DNA from: an uncultured Porphyromonadaceae bacterium | GTDB taxonomy: Bacteria > Bacteroidota > Bacteroidia > Bacteroidales > Muribaculaceae | Length of the DNA: 64,000 bases | NCBI GenBank assembly: GCA_947175265.1 | Contig: CAMWMD010000007.1 | Coordinates: 1-64,000 of the forward strand | Direction of reading: 5' to 3' | Part shown: piece after piece, positions 26,620 to 36,449 of the stretch | Layout of the letters: each line of letters starts with the position of its first letter | How positions within the stretch are numbered: position 1 is the stretch's first letter | Made by a program: the position numbers and the translations under genes | The notes under the pieces: generated by a model | Told to the model about the DNA's origin: nothing | Seen by the model: only the letters and a program-made list of their open reading frames with translations | The model's database searches: none

Positions 26620-26715
26620 CATCGCAAATCCTACGGTGGAGAGGCCGGCGCTTCTTTATGCGACATCAAAAGCCCCTCCATCCTCTTTAAGACATGGAAT
26701 AAAACCTTTAAAGAT

Positions 26716-27282
26716 ATGATGAACGCCCAAGACATCAAAAACGGCACATGCATCCGCATGGACGGCCAACTCTATTTCGTTGTGGAGTTCCTCCACGTTA
26801 AACCCGGCAAGGGTAACACTTTCATGCGTACAAAACTCAAGAACGTCGTTGACGGCAGAGTGCTCGAGCGCCGATTCAACATCGGTGAGAAGCTTGAGGA
26901 TGTGCGCGTGGAGCGCCGCCCCTATCAGTTCCTCTATACTGACGGTGGCGACGACATCTTCATGAACAATGAGACTTTCGAACAGGTGCCCATCAACAAG
27001 GAACTCGTGACCGGCTCCGCTTTCATGAAGGAAGGGGATACCGTGGAAGTGGTCAGCGATGCCTCTACCGACACTGTACTCTATGCCGAGATGCCCGTGA
27101 AGACTGTCCTCAAGATCACCTACACAGAGCCCGGACTCAAGGGTGACACCGCTACAAACACTCTCAAACCCGCTACTGTCGAGACCGGCGCTACCGTACG
27201 TGTGCCCCTTTTCATCAACGAGGGTGAGCTCATCGAGGTCGACACCCGCTCCGGTGAATACGTTGGCCGTGTGAAAGCCTGA
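26716..27282 (+). CDS. efp: translation elongation factor P
   Basis: This 188-residue protein has three beta-barrel domains and looks like a tRNA mimic. It rescues ribosomes stalled at polyproline. The N-terminus [17 protein letters not shown] fixes the start; a much longer in-frame reading upstream is non-coding. The domain I tip loop is KPGKGN, so the modified residue would be a lysine, not the arginine rhamnosylated in Pseudomonas. The C-terminal block [22 protein letters not shown] is canonical. The gene is monocistronic, with its own promoter and terminator. Confidence 0.96.
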   Translation: MMNAQDIKNGTCIRMDGQLYFVVEFLHVKPGKGNTFMRTKLKNVVDGRVLERRFNIGEKLEDVRVERRPYQFLYTDGGDDIFMNNETFEQVPINKELVTGSAFMKEGDTVEVVSDASTDTVLYAEMPVKTVLKITYTEPGLKGDTATNTLKPATVETGATVRVPLFINEGELIEVDTRSGEYVGRVKA

Positions 27283-27318
27283 TAGGGTATTTCACCACTC
27301 CTTTTCAAGAACATCACA

Positions 27319-27372
27319 TGAAAAGACCGTAAGTTAAGAGGTGACCCTTAATTTATCGGTCTTTTCCTTTTT
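27319..27372 (+). terminator. terminator after efp
   Basis: GAAAAGACCG pairs with CGGTCTTTTC, with an inner TTAAG/CTTAA stem, followed by CTTTTTCC. Confidence 0.85.
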
Positions 27373-27398
27373 CCAACCCCTCCTACCTTTTCATCATC

Positions 27399-28406
27399 AT
27401 GGATTCAAGCAATCTGATGTTTTCAATCATCATTCCCGTCTACAACCGCCCTGACGAAATCTCCGATCTGCTAAAAAGTCTCTCATCACAGACCGACAAG
27501 GGATTCGAGACCATAATTGTCGAGGATGGTTCTACCGTGCGATGCCTCGAGCAATGCGAATCTTTGGGCAAAGACGCAAGGGTGAAATATTTCTATAAGG
27601 GGAACGAGGGGCGAAGCATAGCCCGCAACTACGGGATGGAGCATGCCGAGGGCGACTATTTCATCTTCGTCGACTCCGATTGCATACTCCCTCCCGACTA
27701 CATCGCAAATCTCCGCAAAGCACTCAAAAACGGTTACTCCGATTGCTTCGGTGGCCCCGATGCCGCCCATGATTCATTTTCCGACACACAGAAAGCCATC
27801 AACTATGCCATGACCTCATTCCTCACTACCGGCGGAATACGCGGCGGTAAGGTCAGCATGGAGAAATTCACACCCCGCACGTTCAATATGGGGTTCTCCC
27901 GTGAGGTATATGATAAAGTGGGGGGATTCCGCGAGATGTTCAGCGAGGATATCGACATGAGCACACGCATAAGGCTCGCGGGTTTCAGGATTTCCCTTTT
28001 CCCCGAAGTGGAGGTCTACCATAAGCGTCGTGTCGATTTCAAGAAATTCTGGCGGCAGGTGCATGTGTTCGGGATGTCGCGCATAACATTGCAACTCCTT
28101 TATCCCGGCTCGATGAAGGCCGTGCATTGTCTGCCCGCTCTCTTCGTCATCGGTAGCGTGGCGATGATCATAGGTGCCTTCTTCAGGTGGTGGCTCATCC
28201 TCCCGCTGGTGTTCTACATAGCCGCCCTGTGGATTTGGGGTATCATAAGCACACGTTCCTTCAAAATCGGCACCATGGGGGTGTTCGCCGCCCTCGTGCA
28301 ACTCACCGGATACGGCACCGGTTTCATACGGGCCTACGTCTGGAAAATACTTCTCCGACACGGCCGCGACATAAACGATGAGATTGAACGGAGACGGGGA
28401 AAATAA
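27399..28406 (+). CDS. GT2 family glycosyltransferase with C-terminal membrane helices
   Basis: This 335-residue protein has a GT-A domain: FSIIIPVYNRPDEI at the N-terminus, EDGST, the DxD-type FVDSDC at about residues 91-96, and an acceptor-side FSEDIDMSTR. Two or three hydrophobic helices follow at the C-terminus. It would transfer a sugar from a nucleotide donor to a lipid- or glycan-linked acceptor at the inner membrane. The substrate is not visible. It lies 19 nt upstream of radC, probably in the same transcript. Confidence 0.9.
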   Translation: MDSSNLMFSIIIPVYNRPDEISDLLKSLSSQTDKGFETIIVEDGSTVRCLEQCESLGKDARVKYFYKGNEGRSIARNYGMEHAEGDYFIFVDSDCILPPDYIANLRKALKNGYSDCFGGPDAAHDSFSDTQKAINYAMTSFLTTGGIRGGKVSMEKFTPRTFNMGFSREVYDKVGGFREMFSEDIDMSTRIRLAGFRISLFPEVEVYHKRRVDFKKFWRQVHVFGMSRITLQLLYPGSMKAVHCLPALFVIGSVAMIIGAFFRWWLILPLVFYIAALWIWGIISTRSFKIGTMGVFAALVQLTGYGTGFIRAYVWKILLRHGRDINDEIERRRGK

Positions 28407-28425
28407 AAATCACTGACAAAATATC

Positions 28426-29145
28426 ATGGCAATTGATTATCAGAAACCTACGGATGACGCTCCCGTAAGGACCGTCAAAGAACTCGATCCCGACCAGCAA
28501 CCTCGTGAGAAGGCTGAGAAATATGGCTGCGGTGTGCTATCTGTCCCCGAACTCTGGGCTCTGATTCTCCGCACAGGACTCACCGGCCTCCCGATTACGG
28601 AACTCTGCCGCAACCTCATGCATCAGAACGACAATTCACTCCACCGCCTTGAACGTCGCTCGCGCCAGGAACTCAGAAGTATAAAAGGAATAGGGAATAC
28701 AAAAAGCGTGCAGGTGGAGGCCGTGATGGAACTTATCAAACGATACTGCGAGGAAGATATCCCCCTTGATGAACCCATCACGGGGTCGCAACAGATCTTC
28801 GACCGTATGAAACTCAAGATTGGCAATCTCGACCACGAAGAGGTGTGGGTGCTCCTCCTCAACCGCAGGAATCAGGTCATAAAGGAGATTTGCCTCACTG
28901 TCGGGACAAGCGTGGCCTCACTCTTCGATGTCAGGAAAGTGATAAAGATGGCTCTTCTGGAAAGCGCAGAAGGTGTGATCCTATGCCACAACCATCCGTC
29001 GGGGGGAATACAGCCCAGCCCACAAGACAGACAGATCACCCTCGAATTGAAAAAGGGGTGCGACTTCATGAAACTCCGTATGCTTGACCACGTAATAGTC
29101 ACCCCGACACGTTTCTACAGTTTCCACGACAACGGAGTCATCTGA
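28426..29145 (+). CDS. radC: RadC family (JAB-domain) protein
   Basis: This 239-residue protein has an N-terminal UPF0758 helix-hairpin-helix region (LRSIKGIGNTKSVQVEAVME) and a C-terminal JAB/MPN metalloprotease-like domain with EEVWVLLLNRRNQ and the metal motif CHNHPSGGIQPSPQD. RadC was named for a DNA repair role that has not held up, and its activity is unclear. The length is normal. It is convergent with the GH3 gene, with only 5 bp between stops and no terminator there. Confidence 0.92.
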   Translation: MAIDYQKPTDDAPVRTVKELDPDQQPREKAEKYGCGVLSVPELWALILRTGLTGLPITELCRNLMHQNDNSLHRLERRSRQELRSIKGIGNTKSVQVEAVMELIKRYCEEDIPLDEPITGSQQIFDRMKLKIGNLDHEEVWVLLLNRRNQVIKEICLTVGTSVASLFDVRKVIKMALLESAEGVILCHNHPSGGIQPSPQDRQITLELKKGCDFMKLRMLDHVIVTPTRFYSFHDNGVI

Positions 29146-29150
29146 CCGTC

Positions 29151-30362
29151 TCATCGCTCAAGCCGCAGACGGAGAGAGTCGGTCCCTGTCCTGACATCCT
29201 CCCTTATACCCTCCAGCATCACTCCCGCAGACTTCTCCCGCACCAGATATTTATAGAAGAGTATCCTGCGGCAACGGTCGTCGATTACGGAGACCGGGAC
29301 TTCCCCCTTGCGCACACCCTCCACCACCTCAGCAATCTCCCTCCCGGTATCTGCCGGAGAAATCACGATATCGGCTCCCGCCATCAATGCCGCTACCGCT
29401 CCATACCCCTCTGCCCCTCCCATATTCAGAGCATCTGTCAAGACAAGGCCACGGAAGCCGAGTTCACCTCTCAGAAGGTCGTCGATTACAGGTGATGATA
29501 CGGCGGCCGGCAATGAGTGCGGGTCTACAGCCGGAACTGCAAGATGCCCCACCATCACTCCCGACAGGCCACTCTCTATATAATGACGGAAAGGATAAAG
29601 GTCGATGCTGTCGAGTTGATGCAACGACCGCCGGATGACCGGCAACGTGCGGTGGCTGTCGGCCGAGGGACTGCCATGCCCGGGAAAATGCTTGGCCACA
29701 CTTATCACCCTTCCCCCTTCAAGACCCCTCGCGTAGGCCGTGCCAAGTTCGGCCACACGCACCGGATCTCCCCCGAATGAGCGGCTCCCTATGATTCCTC
29801 CCGGATTCTCCACCACATCCACCACGGGACCGAGCACCATGTTTATACCTATCCTGCGGCATTCACGCGCCACCTCGCTCCCATATTCAAATAGGAGTTC
29901 CTCATCCGCTTTCTCCCCTATCCTTCCGTTTCGCGGAAAATCGGGCGCATCCTCAAGACGCATACCCAATCCCCATTCCGCATCTATGGCTATGAAAAGG
30001 GGCACCTCTGATTTAAGCGACATGTCTGAAAGCAATGCTGCCGACTCCACATCCCCCTTCAGCAGCACTATCCCCCCGACGTGCAGATCGGATATGTAGG
30101 AACGGAATCTCCTGACCGTGGCCTCGTCGACTCTGGAATATATCGAGGGCATGAAGCACTGCCCCACCCTTTGCTCAAGGGTGAGGCAGTTAAGCAAGGA
30201 ATCGGAGTATGCTGTCGCCTCCGAAGTCAGGTCTGTCTCCCGGGGGGAGACGGTTTTTATGGAATCGGCGTAATCACCCTTCACTCCCGAGGATGAACAC
30301 CCTGAGGTGATGGCGCAGATAATGCCCAGCGTCAGGCTATGCAGTATGTTGCGGAATATCAT
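29151..30362 (-). CDS. GH3 beta-N-acetylhexosaminidase-like lipoprotein
   Basis: This 403-residue protein has a lipoprotein signal (lipid Cys22 in ITSGC) and a single GH3 barrel. The NagZ-type motif AKHFPGHGSPSADSH provides the catalytic His, and the nucleophile region is GLVLTDALNMGG. NagZ enzymes release N-acetylglucosamine from muropeptides, but here the protein is exported and lipidated rather than cytoplasmic. It starts in a 4-nt overlap with the upstream 5'-nucleotidase. Confidence 0.88.
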   Translation of the reverse strand: MIFRNILHSLTLGIICAITSGCSSSGVKGDYADSIKTVSPRETDLTSEATAYSDSLLNCLTLEQRVGQCFMPSIYSRVDEATVRRFRSYISDLHVGGIVLLKGDVESAALLSDMSLKSEVPLFIAIDAEWGLGMRLEDAPDFPRNGRIGEKADEELLFEYGSEVARECRRIGINMVLGPVVDVVENPGGIIGSRSFGGDPVRVAELGTAYARGLEGGRVISVAKHFPGHGSPSADSHRTLPVIRRSLHQLDSIDLYPFRHYIESGLSGVMVGHLAVPAVDPHSLPAAVSSPVIDDLLRGELGFRGLVLTDALNMGGAEGYGAVAALMAGADIVISPADTGREIAEVVEGVRKGEVPVSVIDDRCRRILFYKYLVREKSAGVMLEGIREDVRTGTDSLRLRLER

Positions 30363-31939
30363 AACGAGGTGTCTGTGACGTAACGTGGATTCGGATCCGG
30401 AGCCACCGGCACTCCGAGTTCACCCTGGCGTACGAACCATCGCAAGGTCGGGGCGGCCACCTCCACGTCATCCGTCCATATCAGACGATGGCGTGCAAGC
30501 GACACCATATCGTCATTCCCCTCGGCGGCATAGTTTATGGTGCCCAATATGTATGTCTTCTCGGGATCCATCTCCTCGCCGTCTATTACCACGCGTCGGA
30601 CACCCCCTTTTCCATCCGTCACCACACGCACATTGCCGCTTATACCTTCGCCACCCTTTCGGGCACCCACGGCAAGCGCATCTATCAGGTCCTGTCCTTT
30701 GATCTCCACGATGACGAAATAGTTGGAGAACGGATAGGTCGAGAGTATCTGTCCCTCGGTTATATCCCCCTCAGGCATATCCTGGCGTATACCGCCGACA
30801 TTCATGATGGCCATGTCAAGACGGGGCACATCCACACCGGCAGCCTGAAGCGAATCCACCTTGTGCCGGAGATAATCGTAAGTGAGGTCTGCTGTCATGT
30901 TTGCCATAGGCCCGACACGCTCACCATTCTTCATGGAGTAGGCCGAACGGGCGATAACCCTCCCACCTATGGAATCCACCACCTGCCGGTAAGGTTCTAT
31001 GAAATCCTTCATCCTCTTGTCGAGTTTATCCTCAGGGAAACGGTCTGTCACGGGAATCAGTTCATATTCATAGTCTTTACCGTCAGACCCTTTGAGCCTG
31101 TCGAGATCTATGGTTATCTTACCGATATACTTCCCGTACTTCCCTGTCTGCCCTACCCTGACTAATTTCCCGTCAGCGTTAGGGAGCAGGGAGGGATACT
31201 TCTCAGGATGCGCCGGGTCGATAAGCGTGTGTGAATGTCCCCCTATCACTATGTCGATGTCGCTGCTCGCGGCAATCAGTTCAGGGTCGGTGGTCTTTTC
31301 GTTCTCCTTCTCGTAGCCGATATGGGTCACGGCCACCACGAGGTCGCACTTCTTGTCGTGTTTCAGGTACGCCGCCACACGGTTGGCTTCCGGGATAATA
31401 TCCTTGAAGCGCACGTCTATGTTGTTTGCGGATATGAGACTCGCGGGGTCTACATTCAGCCCTATGAAACCGATCTTCTTACCCCCAATCTTCTTTATGA
31501 CGTAGGGGGAGAAGACTCCCTCAAGTTCCGTCCCGTCGAAATCATAGTTGGCCGATAGCCGTGCCCCTTTTACCGTGCGGTATTTCTCCGCGAGATCCTT
31601 CATGCCGTTGTCAAACTCATGATTTCCGAGAATGCGCACGTCATAACCAATCATGTCCATGAGGGGATACTCCACATCGCCACGGAAATATTTGAAATAC
31701 AATGACCCCTGCACCATATCGCCGGCATCAACAGTGATGACGTTCTTCTCGGCTCTCCTTACGGAGTCGATTATGGCCTTCCGCTGGAGCACGCCCCCGG
31801 TGCCGTCGGCGTTCACCTCTATGGCGGAATGGGTGTCGTTGGTATGTAGTATCACGAGTTTCTCAGCGTATGCATTGAAACACAGGGCGACTGCTCCCAT
31901 GAGGGAAGCCGTCGCCCTGAATAAAGTTGAAACTTTCAT
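30359..31939 (-). CDS. 5'-nucleotidase / metallophosphatase (UshA-like)
   Basis: This 526-residue exported protein (signal ending in FNAYA) has a calcineurin-like domain with HTNDTHSAIE, DAGDMVQG, GNHEFDNG, VVAVTHIGYE and IVIGGHSHT, followed by the 5'-nucleotidase C-terminal domain (MNVGGIRQDMPEG, STYPFSNYFVIVEI). It would hydrolyse nucleotides or UDP-sugars in the periplasm. Both domains are in one chain, although some Bacteroidetes split them. It is coupled to the downstream GH3 lipoprotein. Confidence 0.92.
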   Translation of the reverse strand: MKVSTLFRATASLMGAVALCFNAYAEKLVILHTNDTHSAIEVNADGTGGVLQRKAIIDSVRRAEKNVITVDAGDMVQGSLYFKYFRGDVEYPLMDMIGYDVRILGNHEFDNGMKDLAEKYRTVKGARLSANYDFDGTELEGVFSPYVIKKIGGKKIGFIGLNVDPASLISANNIDVRFKDIIPEANRVAAYLKHDKKCDLVVAVTHIGYEKENEKTTDPELIAASSDIDIVIGGHSHTLIDPAHPEKYPSLLPNADGKLVRVGQTGKYGKYIGKITIDLDRLKGSDGKDYEYELIPVTDRFPEDKLDKRMKDFIEPYRQVVDSIGGRVIARSAYSMKNGERVGPMANMTADLTYDYLRHKVDSLQAAGVDVPRLDMAIMNVGGIRQDMPEGDITEGQILSTYPFSNYFVIVEIKGQDLIDALAVGARKGGEGISGNVRVVTDGKGGVRRVVIDGEEMDPEKTYILGTINYAAEGNDDMVSLARHRLIWTDDVEVAAPTLRWFVRQGELGVPVAPDPNPRYVTDTSL

Positions 31940-31985
31940 TTCAGTTCAATGGAAATTCGTAAGATCTATCTTATCCGCTACCCGC

Positions 31986-33494
31986 TCAGTCTGCGATAAG
32001 ATCCTCACCGGTCATATCAGCAGGCTGGGGAAGCCCCATGATGTGTAGCAGAGAGGGAGCCACGTCAGCGAGTTTGCCATCCTTCACCTTGGCATCCTTG
32101 TTGCCGATGTAGATGAACGGCACGGGATTGAGTGAGTGGGCGGTGTTGGGGGTGCCGTCTTCGTTGATGGCATGGTCAGCGTTGCCGTGGTCGGCTATGA
32201 TGATTGTGCCGTAGCCGTGTGCCTTGGCTGCCTCCACTACCCTCTCGACACACTTGTCAAGGGTTTCCACTGCCTTCTGGATTGCGGGATAGACACCTGT
32301 ATGGCCCACCATGTCGCCGTTGGCGAAGTTGACCACGATGAAGTCGAACTTCTCTGAATCTATGGCATCCACGAGCTTGTCAGTAACCTCCGGGGCACTC
32401 ATCTCGGGCTGGAGATCGTAGGTAGCCACTTTCGGAGAGGGAACGAGGATACGCTCCTCACCCTCGAAAGGCGCCTCGCGTCCGCCGTTGAAGAAGAAGG
32501 TGACGTGGGCATATTTCTCTGTCTCGGCTATGTGGAGCTGTTTCTTTCCGTTCTGCGACAGGTACTCGGCCAGAGTATCGGGCACGTCTGACTTGGAGAA
32601 GAGCACATGGACACCCTTGAAGGAATCATCGTAGGGAGTCATGCAATAGTACTGGAGGTCAGGTATGGGATTCATGCCGTCTTCCGAATGCTGCGTCAGA
32701 ACAGTGGTGAGTTCCTTGGCGCGGTCATTACGGTAGTTGAAGAATATCACCACGTGGCCTGCGCCGATACGTCCGTCTACCTTATCATTCACGATAGGCT
32801 TGATGAACTCGTCGGTGACGCCCTCGGCGTATGATTCCTCCACAGCTTCTATGACGTTGTCGGTGTGCTTACCCTCGCCATACACGAGAAGGTTGTAGGC
32901 CTCTTTAAGACGTTCCCAACGCTTGTCACGGTCCATGGCATAGTAGCGGCCGATTACGGATGCTATCGTGCCGGCGCTCTTGTCGCAATGTTCCTTGATC
33001 TCACGGAGGAAACCGGCTCCGCTCTTGGGGTCGGTGTCACGTCCGTCCATGAAGCAGTGGAGATACACGCGGCTCAGGTCGTAGGCCTTGGCCGTGTCGC
33101 ACAGGGCGTAGAGATGGTCGAGGCTTGAATGCACACCTCCGGCTGAGGCAAGGCCCATGAAATGGATGGGCACGTTATTTTTCTGCGCGTACTCGAAAGC
33201 AGACACGATTTCGGGATTCTTGGCGAACGAACCGTCGGCTATCGCGCGGTTGATCTTCACGAGATCCTGATATACCACACGTCCGGCGCCGATATTGAGG
33301 TGTCCTACCTCGGAATTACCCATCTGGCCGTCGGGGAGACCTACATTCTCGCCGCTCGCCTGAAGCTGCGAGTGGGGATAGTTGGCCACGAGACTGTCCA
33401 TATACGGGGTCGGAGTGTTGAAGATGGCATCATCCTTCTTATGGTCGCCAAGACCATATCCGTCGAGGATGATGAGTAAAGCTTTGCTTGACAT
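31986..33494 (-). CDS. gpmI: 2,3-bisphosphoglycerate-independent phosphoglycerate mutase
   Basis: This 502-residue Mn-dependent enzyme interconverts 3- and 2-phosphoglycerate in glycolysis. Metal and catalytic motifs are visible: LILDGYG at the N-terminus, [15 protein letters not shown] with the phosphoserine, [35 protein letters not shown] and [11 protein letters not shown]. The length is normal and no second mutase type is seen in the window. Confidence 0.96.
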   Translation of the reverse strand: MSSKALLIILDGYGLGDHKKDDAIFNTPTPYMDSLVANYPHSQLQASGENVGLPDGQMGNSEVGHLNIGAGRVVYQDLVKINRAIADGSFAKNPEIVSAFEYAQKNNVPIHFMGLASAGGVHSSLDHLYALCDTAKAYDLSRVYLHCFMDGRDTDPKSGAGFLREIKEHCDKSAGTIASVIGRYYAMDRDKRWERLKEAYNLLVYGEGKHTDNVIEAVEESYAEGVTDEFIKPIVNDKVDGRIGAGHVVIFFNYRNDRAKELTTVLTQHSEDGMNPIPDLQYYCMTPYDDSFKGVHVLFSKSDVPDTLAEYLSQNGKKQLHIAETEKYAHVTFFFNGGREAPFEGEERILVPSPKVATYDLQPEMSAPEVTDKLVDAIDSEKFDFIVVNFANGDMVGHTGVYPAIQKAVETLDKCVERVVEAAKAHGYGTIIIADHGNADHAINEDGTPNTAHSLNPVPFIYIGNKDAKVKDGKLADVAPSLLHIMGLPQPADMTGEDLIAD

Positions 33495-33565
33495 GTTTTA
33501 TTCTGTTTTAGATTTCGGTTTCTGAAATTATAACGCCGCGGGACCTCCCTTAGGTTTCCCTTTCC

Positions 33566-33597
33566 AAAAAAAGCTTCCGCCGTAGGGGGAAGCTTTC
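33566..33597 (-). terminator. terminator of rplS
   Basis: On the minus strand AAGCTTCC pairs with GGAAGCTT around a 9-nt loop, followed by TTTTT. Confidence 0.88.
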
Positions 33598-33625
33598 TGA
33601 AGGTCGGTTCCGTAAGGAGGCCTGA

Positions 33626-33991
33626 TCACTTGTTCTCTTTCTTGACGTAACGCTCTTTGATGCGGGCTTTCTTGCCTGTGAGGTTACGCAGATAGTAAAG
33701 CTTGGAGCGACGCACCTTGCCATACTTGTTGACAGTGATTGACTCGATGAAGGGTGACTCGATGGGGAAGATTCTCTCAACGCCGATTCCGTCTGAAATC
33801 TTGCGCACTGTGAAACGCTTCTTATCCTCGTGGCCGTTGATGCGGATCACTACACCACGGAACTGCTGGATACGCTCCTTGTTACCCTCTTTGATGCGGT
33901 AAGCAACTGTGATGGTGTCGCCGGGTCCAAAGTCATCGAATTTCTTCTTGGGAGTTGCAAATGCCTCCTCTGCAATTTTTATTAAATCCAT
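33626..33991 (-). CDS. rplS: 50S ribosomal protein L19
   Basis: This 121-residue protein has the conserved [28 protein letters not shown] and the C-terminal [21 protein letters not shown]19 sits at the 30S-50S interface. Here it is monocistronic, with its own promoter and terminator, rather than in the rpsP-rimM-trmD-rplS operon of other phyla. Confidence 0.97.
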   Translation of the reverse strand: MDLIKIAEEAFATPKKKFDDFGPGDTITVAYRIKEGNKERIQQFRGVVIRINGHEDKKRFTVRKISDGIGVERIFPIESPFIESITVNKYGKVRRSKLYYLRNLTGKKARIKERYVKKENK

Positions 33992-34065
33992 TGTTGTGAT
34001 TTGATTTGACGTTTACTTGCAATTTAACAAGCTTCCATGTCTTGCCAGAGATTACAAATTCGCTG

Positions 34066-34097
34066 CAAAGTTACAATTTATTTCTGACTCCTGCAAA
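34066..34097 (-). promoter_or_regulatory. rplS promoter
   Basis: Minus strand TTTG (34097-34094), 20 nt, TAACTTTG (34073-34066), a full consensus match. The start lies near 34060, leaving a leader of about 70 nt. Confidence 0.83.
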
Positions 34098-34115
34098 TCT
34101 TACAGTTAAGAAAAC

Positions 34116-35135
34116 TCAAAGCAACTCTGAAATCTGTAGCCCCAGATTTATCAGCAGCGTAGACGCGCTCTTGTGGGGCATAGCGTATGCCGCGCCAACG
34201 CTGAAGGTGCGCGTCTTTATTCCCAACCCTAAGGAGAAGCCCGAGAAAAAATTCCGCTGATACGCGCTCATGTCGCTCCTCATCTTGTAGTTGTAGGCCA
34301 GGTCTACGTAGACCCGCTCCGAAGGCTGATATTGGGCTCCGAATATCAGATGCCGGAAGAAATCGCCCGCAAAGGTTGATTTGAGGGTCTTTTCCTGCAC
34401 CCCTCCGTCTTCCGTATGCTCATAGTAGTGGAGATGCCAGCGTGTAAGGTTCTGCGCCGTGATGCTGAGAGAGAATGGACTCGAGCCGAGACTCTGCATC
34501 CAGCCCAACTGTATGTCGAAGGGAAGACGGTCGTAGCTGCTGTCAAACCGTTTTATCTGCCCTCCCATATTCTTGAAGACCACAGAAAGCGACATGTCAT
34601 GGACATCGTCATAATAGTTTATACCCACATCGGCGGCCATGGCGAAGGCGGAGTATTGCTCGTAACTGCTGTATATCATCTTCAGATTTATACCTCCGCG
34701 CAGACGCGACGTGAAATCATGGGAGTATGTGCCCTCAAACACAAAGTCGGACGGCGTGAATGACCCTGTCGGGCTGCCGTCGGCCTCGAAACCCTGGATC
34801 TCGCCGTAGTTCAGATAGCGTATGGCGCCGCTCCAAGCGGAGTGCTCCCCCGCGCTCTGCCCGTAGCGTATCCCCGCGAAATTCGCCGAGCCGAGATAGT
34901 GCATGTAGCTCGCCGCCAACTGCTTCTCCACCTCCGGACCCAGCAACGCCGGATTCTGTTCGGCAAGGGTCACGTCGTCATCTATGATTGTGATGTTGGT
35001 GCCTCCGAGGCCGAAAACGTGGCTCGAGGTAGGCACCGTAAGGAAATCGTAGGCCGAACGCCCGGTCTGCCCCCGGGCCGACACGGCGGCCAGAATCATT
35101 CCAAATGTCAGATATGTAATGCGCTTTAATAACAT
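34116..35135 (-). CDS. porQ: type IX secretion system protein PorQ
   Basis: This 339-residue protein is read from the ATG at 35135, which opens a signal peptide (MLLKRITYLTFGMILAAV). The mature N-terminus has the PorQ/PorV-type pattern YDFLTVPTSSHVFGLGGTNI and EQNPALLGPE, followed by an outer-membrane beta-barrel of FadL type. PorQ works with PorU, PorV and PorZ in anchoring T9SS cargo. No other por genes are adjacent, which is normal for this dispersed system. It supports a functional T9SS in this organism. Confidence 0.87.
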   Translation of the reverse strand: MLLKRITYLTFGMILAAVSARGQTGRSAYDFLTVPTSSHVFGLGGTNITIIDDDVTLAEQNPALLGPEVEKQLAASYMHYLGSANFAGIRYGQSAGEHSAWSGAIRYLNYGEIQGFEADGSPTGSFTPSDFVFEGTYSHDFTSRLRGGINLKMIYSSYEQYSAFAMAADVGINYYDDVHDMSLSVVFKNMGGQIKRFDSSYDRLPFDIQLGWMQSLGSSPFSLSITAQNLTRWHLHYYEHTEDGGVQEKTLKSTFAGDFFRHLIFGAQYQPSERVYVDLAYNYKMRSDMSAYQRNFFSGFSLGLGIKTRTFSVGAAYAMPHKSASTLLINLGLQISELL

Positions 35136-35233
35136 GTCATTACTATAACGAGATTCCAACCCCGCTATTATATATATGGGAAGGTCCCGGCAGACAAATC
35201 CGCCGGGACCTCGTTTATGTCGCCGTTTTCGGT

Positions 35234-35785
35234 TTAGAAATTATATATGAATCCGAGATTCAGGCTTGTAGTCTTGAAATTCAGACCGAAGTTGGGTGTC
35301 ACAGCGCCTGAATCTTTCGCCGCATCGTTACCATTCTCATAATAGAGGCCACCGAGGTGTGCTATGATTGAGAATTTCTCTGTCGGGTTGATTGAGATGC
35401 CGGGCTTGAAGCCGATGCCATAGACGAAGTTGGTGTCGGAAGAATCATTATCCTTATATTTGGATGCGCCGAAGCCAAGATCAACACCGCCGTCTACGAA
35501 AAGGCTCACCATATTGTTCGAACTGCGGAAGTAAGTCCAGCGGGCGTAGGGATTGATGATGCCGAGATTGATGCTCAGGCCCTGCTTGTACTGGTGCTGA
35601 TAGCCGAGTTGCGCACCTACCGCCCATGAGTCGTTGAAGTTGTAGCCTACTTCGGGAAGGATGGAGAACTCTGTGTAGTTCTTGTCAAACTCGCGGTATA
35701 CACCTACGGCACCACCGATATAGTACTGAGCGGACGCTGAAACTGATGCAATGATAAGCATTGCGATGAAAAGTAACTTTCTCAT
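35234..35785 (-). CDS. outer-membrane beta-barrel protein (OmpA/OmpX-like barrel)
   Basis: This 183-residue protein has a signal peptide (MRKLLFIAMLIIASVSASA) and a small barrel with alternating strands: YYIGGAVGVYREF, YNFNDSWAVGAQLGYQHQY, and a terminal TTSLNLGFIYNF ending in the C-terminal Phe expected for BAM recognition. No peptidoglycan-binding OmpA domain is attached. Its role is probably structural or porin-like. A promoter at 35947-35979 gives a leader of about 155 nt. Confidence 0.87.
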   Translation of the reverse strand: MRKLLFIAMLIIASVSASAQYYIGGAVGVYREFDKNYTEFSILPEVGYNFNDSWAVGAQLGYQHQYKQGLSINLGIINPYARWTYFRSSNNMVSLFVDGGVDLGFGASKYKDNDSSDTNFVYGIGFKPGISINPTEKFSIIAHLGGLYYENGNDAAKDSGAVTPNFGLNFKTTSLNLGFIYNF

Positions 35786-35946
35786 TTTTTACTGATTTTT
35801 ACGAGAATGGTGGAAACATTCTCCGGTTAATAATGATTACTTGTAAGTTTTCAAGGAATTAGTTTTTATCAGACGTGGATACAAGGCACGTTCTGGCAGT
35901 TAAGCAAATTAAAATCTCAGAAATATATTTTTGATTTTTAGCGCTG

Positions 35947-35979
35947 CAAAGTTAAGCATAAAATTTCACATTCACCAAA
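35947..35979 (-). promoter_or_regulatory. promoter of the barrel-protein gene
   Basis: Minus strand TTTG (35979-35976), 21 nt, TAACTTTG (35954-35947). Confidence 0.75.
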
Positions 35980-36449
35980 CGTTTGTGCAAAAAATATGAC
36001 TCCGGTTGCATTGCTCTTTTCATTTTGAAAGAATTTCCCGGGGGGAAGCCTTGCTTCGTTATCGTTCCGGGGGTGGAACGTGTTGCAGGATAAGGAAGAA
36101 TTTGTAATAGATTAAGTGCCAATAAGTAATAGAGGAATTTGAGGTCAAAAAATCCTAAAATTCTGTTAAAATCGTTCCGTTCCAAAAAATAAAAAAGTGC
36201 AAAAAACTCAAAATCCTTGAGTTTTTAAGGGATATTTGGAAGAATTATAAAGAAAACTCTTAAAAATTGAATGGCAAAGAAAGCAACCGGAATTTAAAAG
36301 CGATACTTATTCCACAAATTGACAAGAATCTTAAATAAAAGAGCCGTGGTTGCGGTTTATGATGTCCTACTCCCAATTATCCGATAACTTTGCTGCCGTT
36401 ACTTACAAATGATTACGAAACAATTTCATACCGACTAAATCTGACTTAA
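35980..36449. other. AT-rich spacer marking the left edge of the island
   Basis: No convincing gene is seen in these 470 bases. A short minus-strand frame (ending at 35952) lacks family similarity and runs over the barrel promoter. Composition shifts to AT-rich here, and the left boundary of the acquired segment probably lies in this stretch. I found no integrase, tRNA or direct repeat marking it. Confidence 0.5.

Noticed and set aside
35952..36185. A 77-codon minus-strand frame left of the island
   Set aside because: It covers the barrel-gene promoter, has no family similarity and lies in AT-rich spacer.
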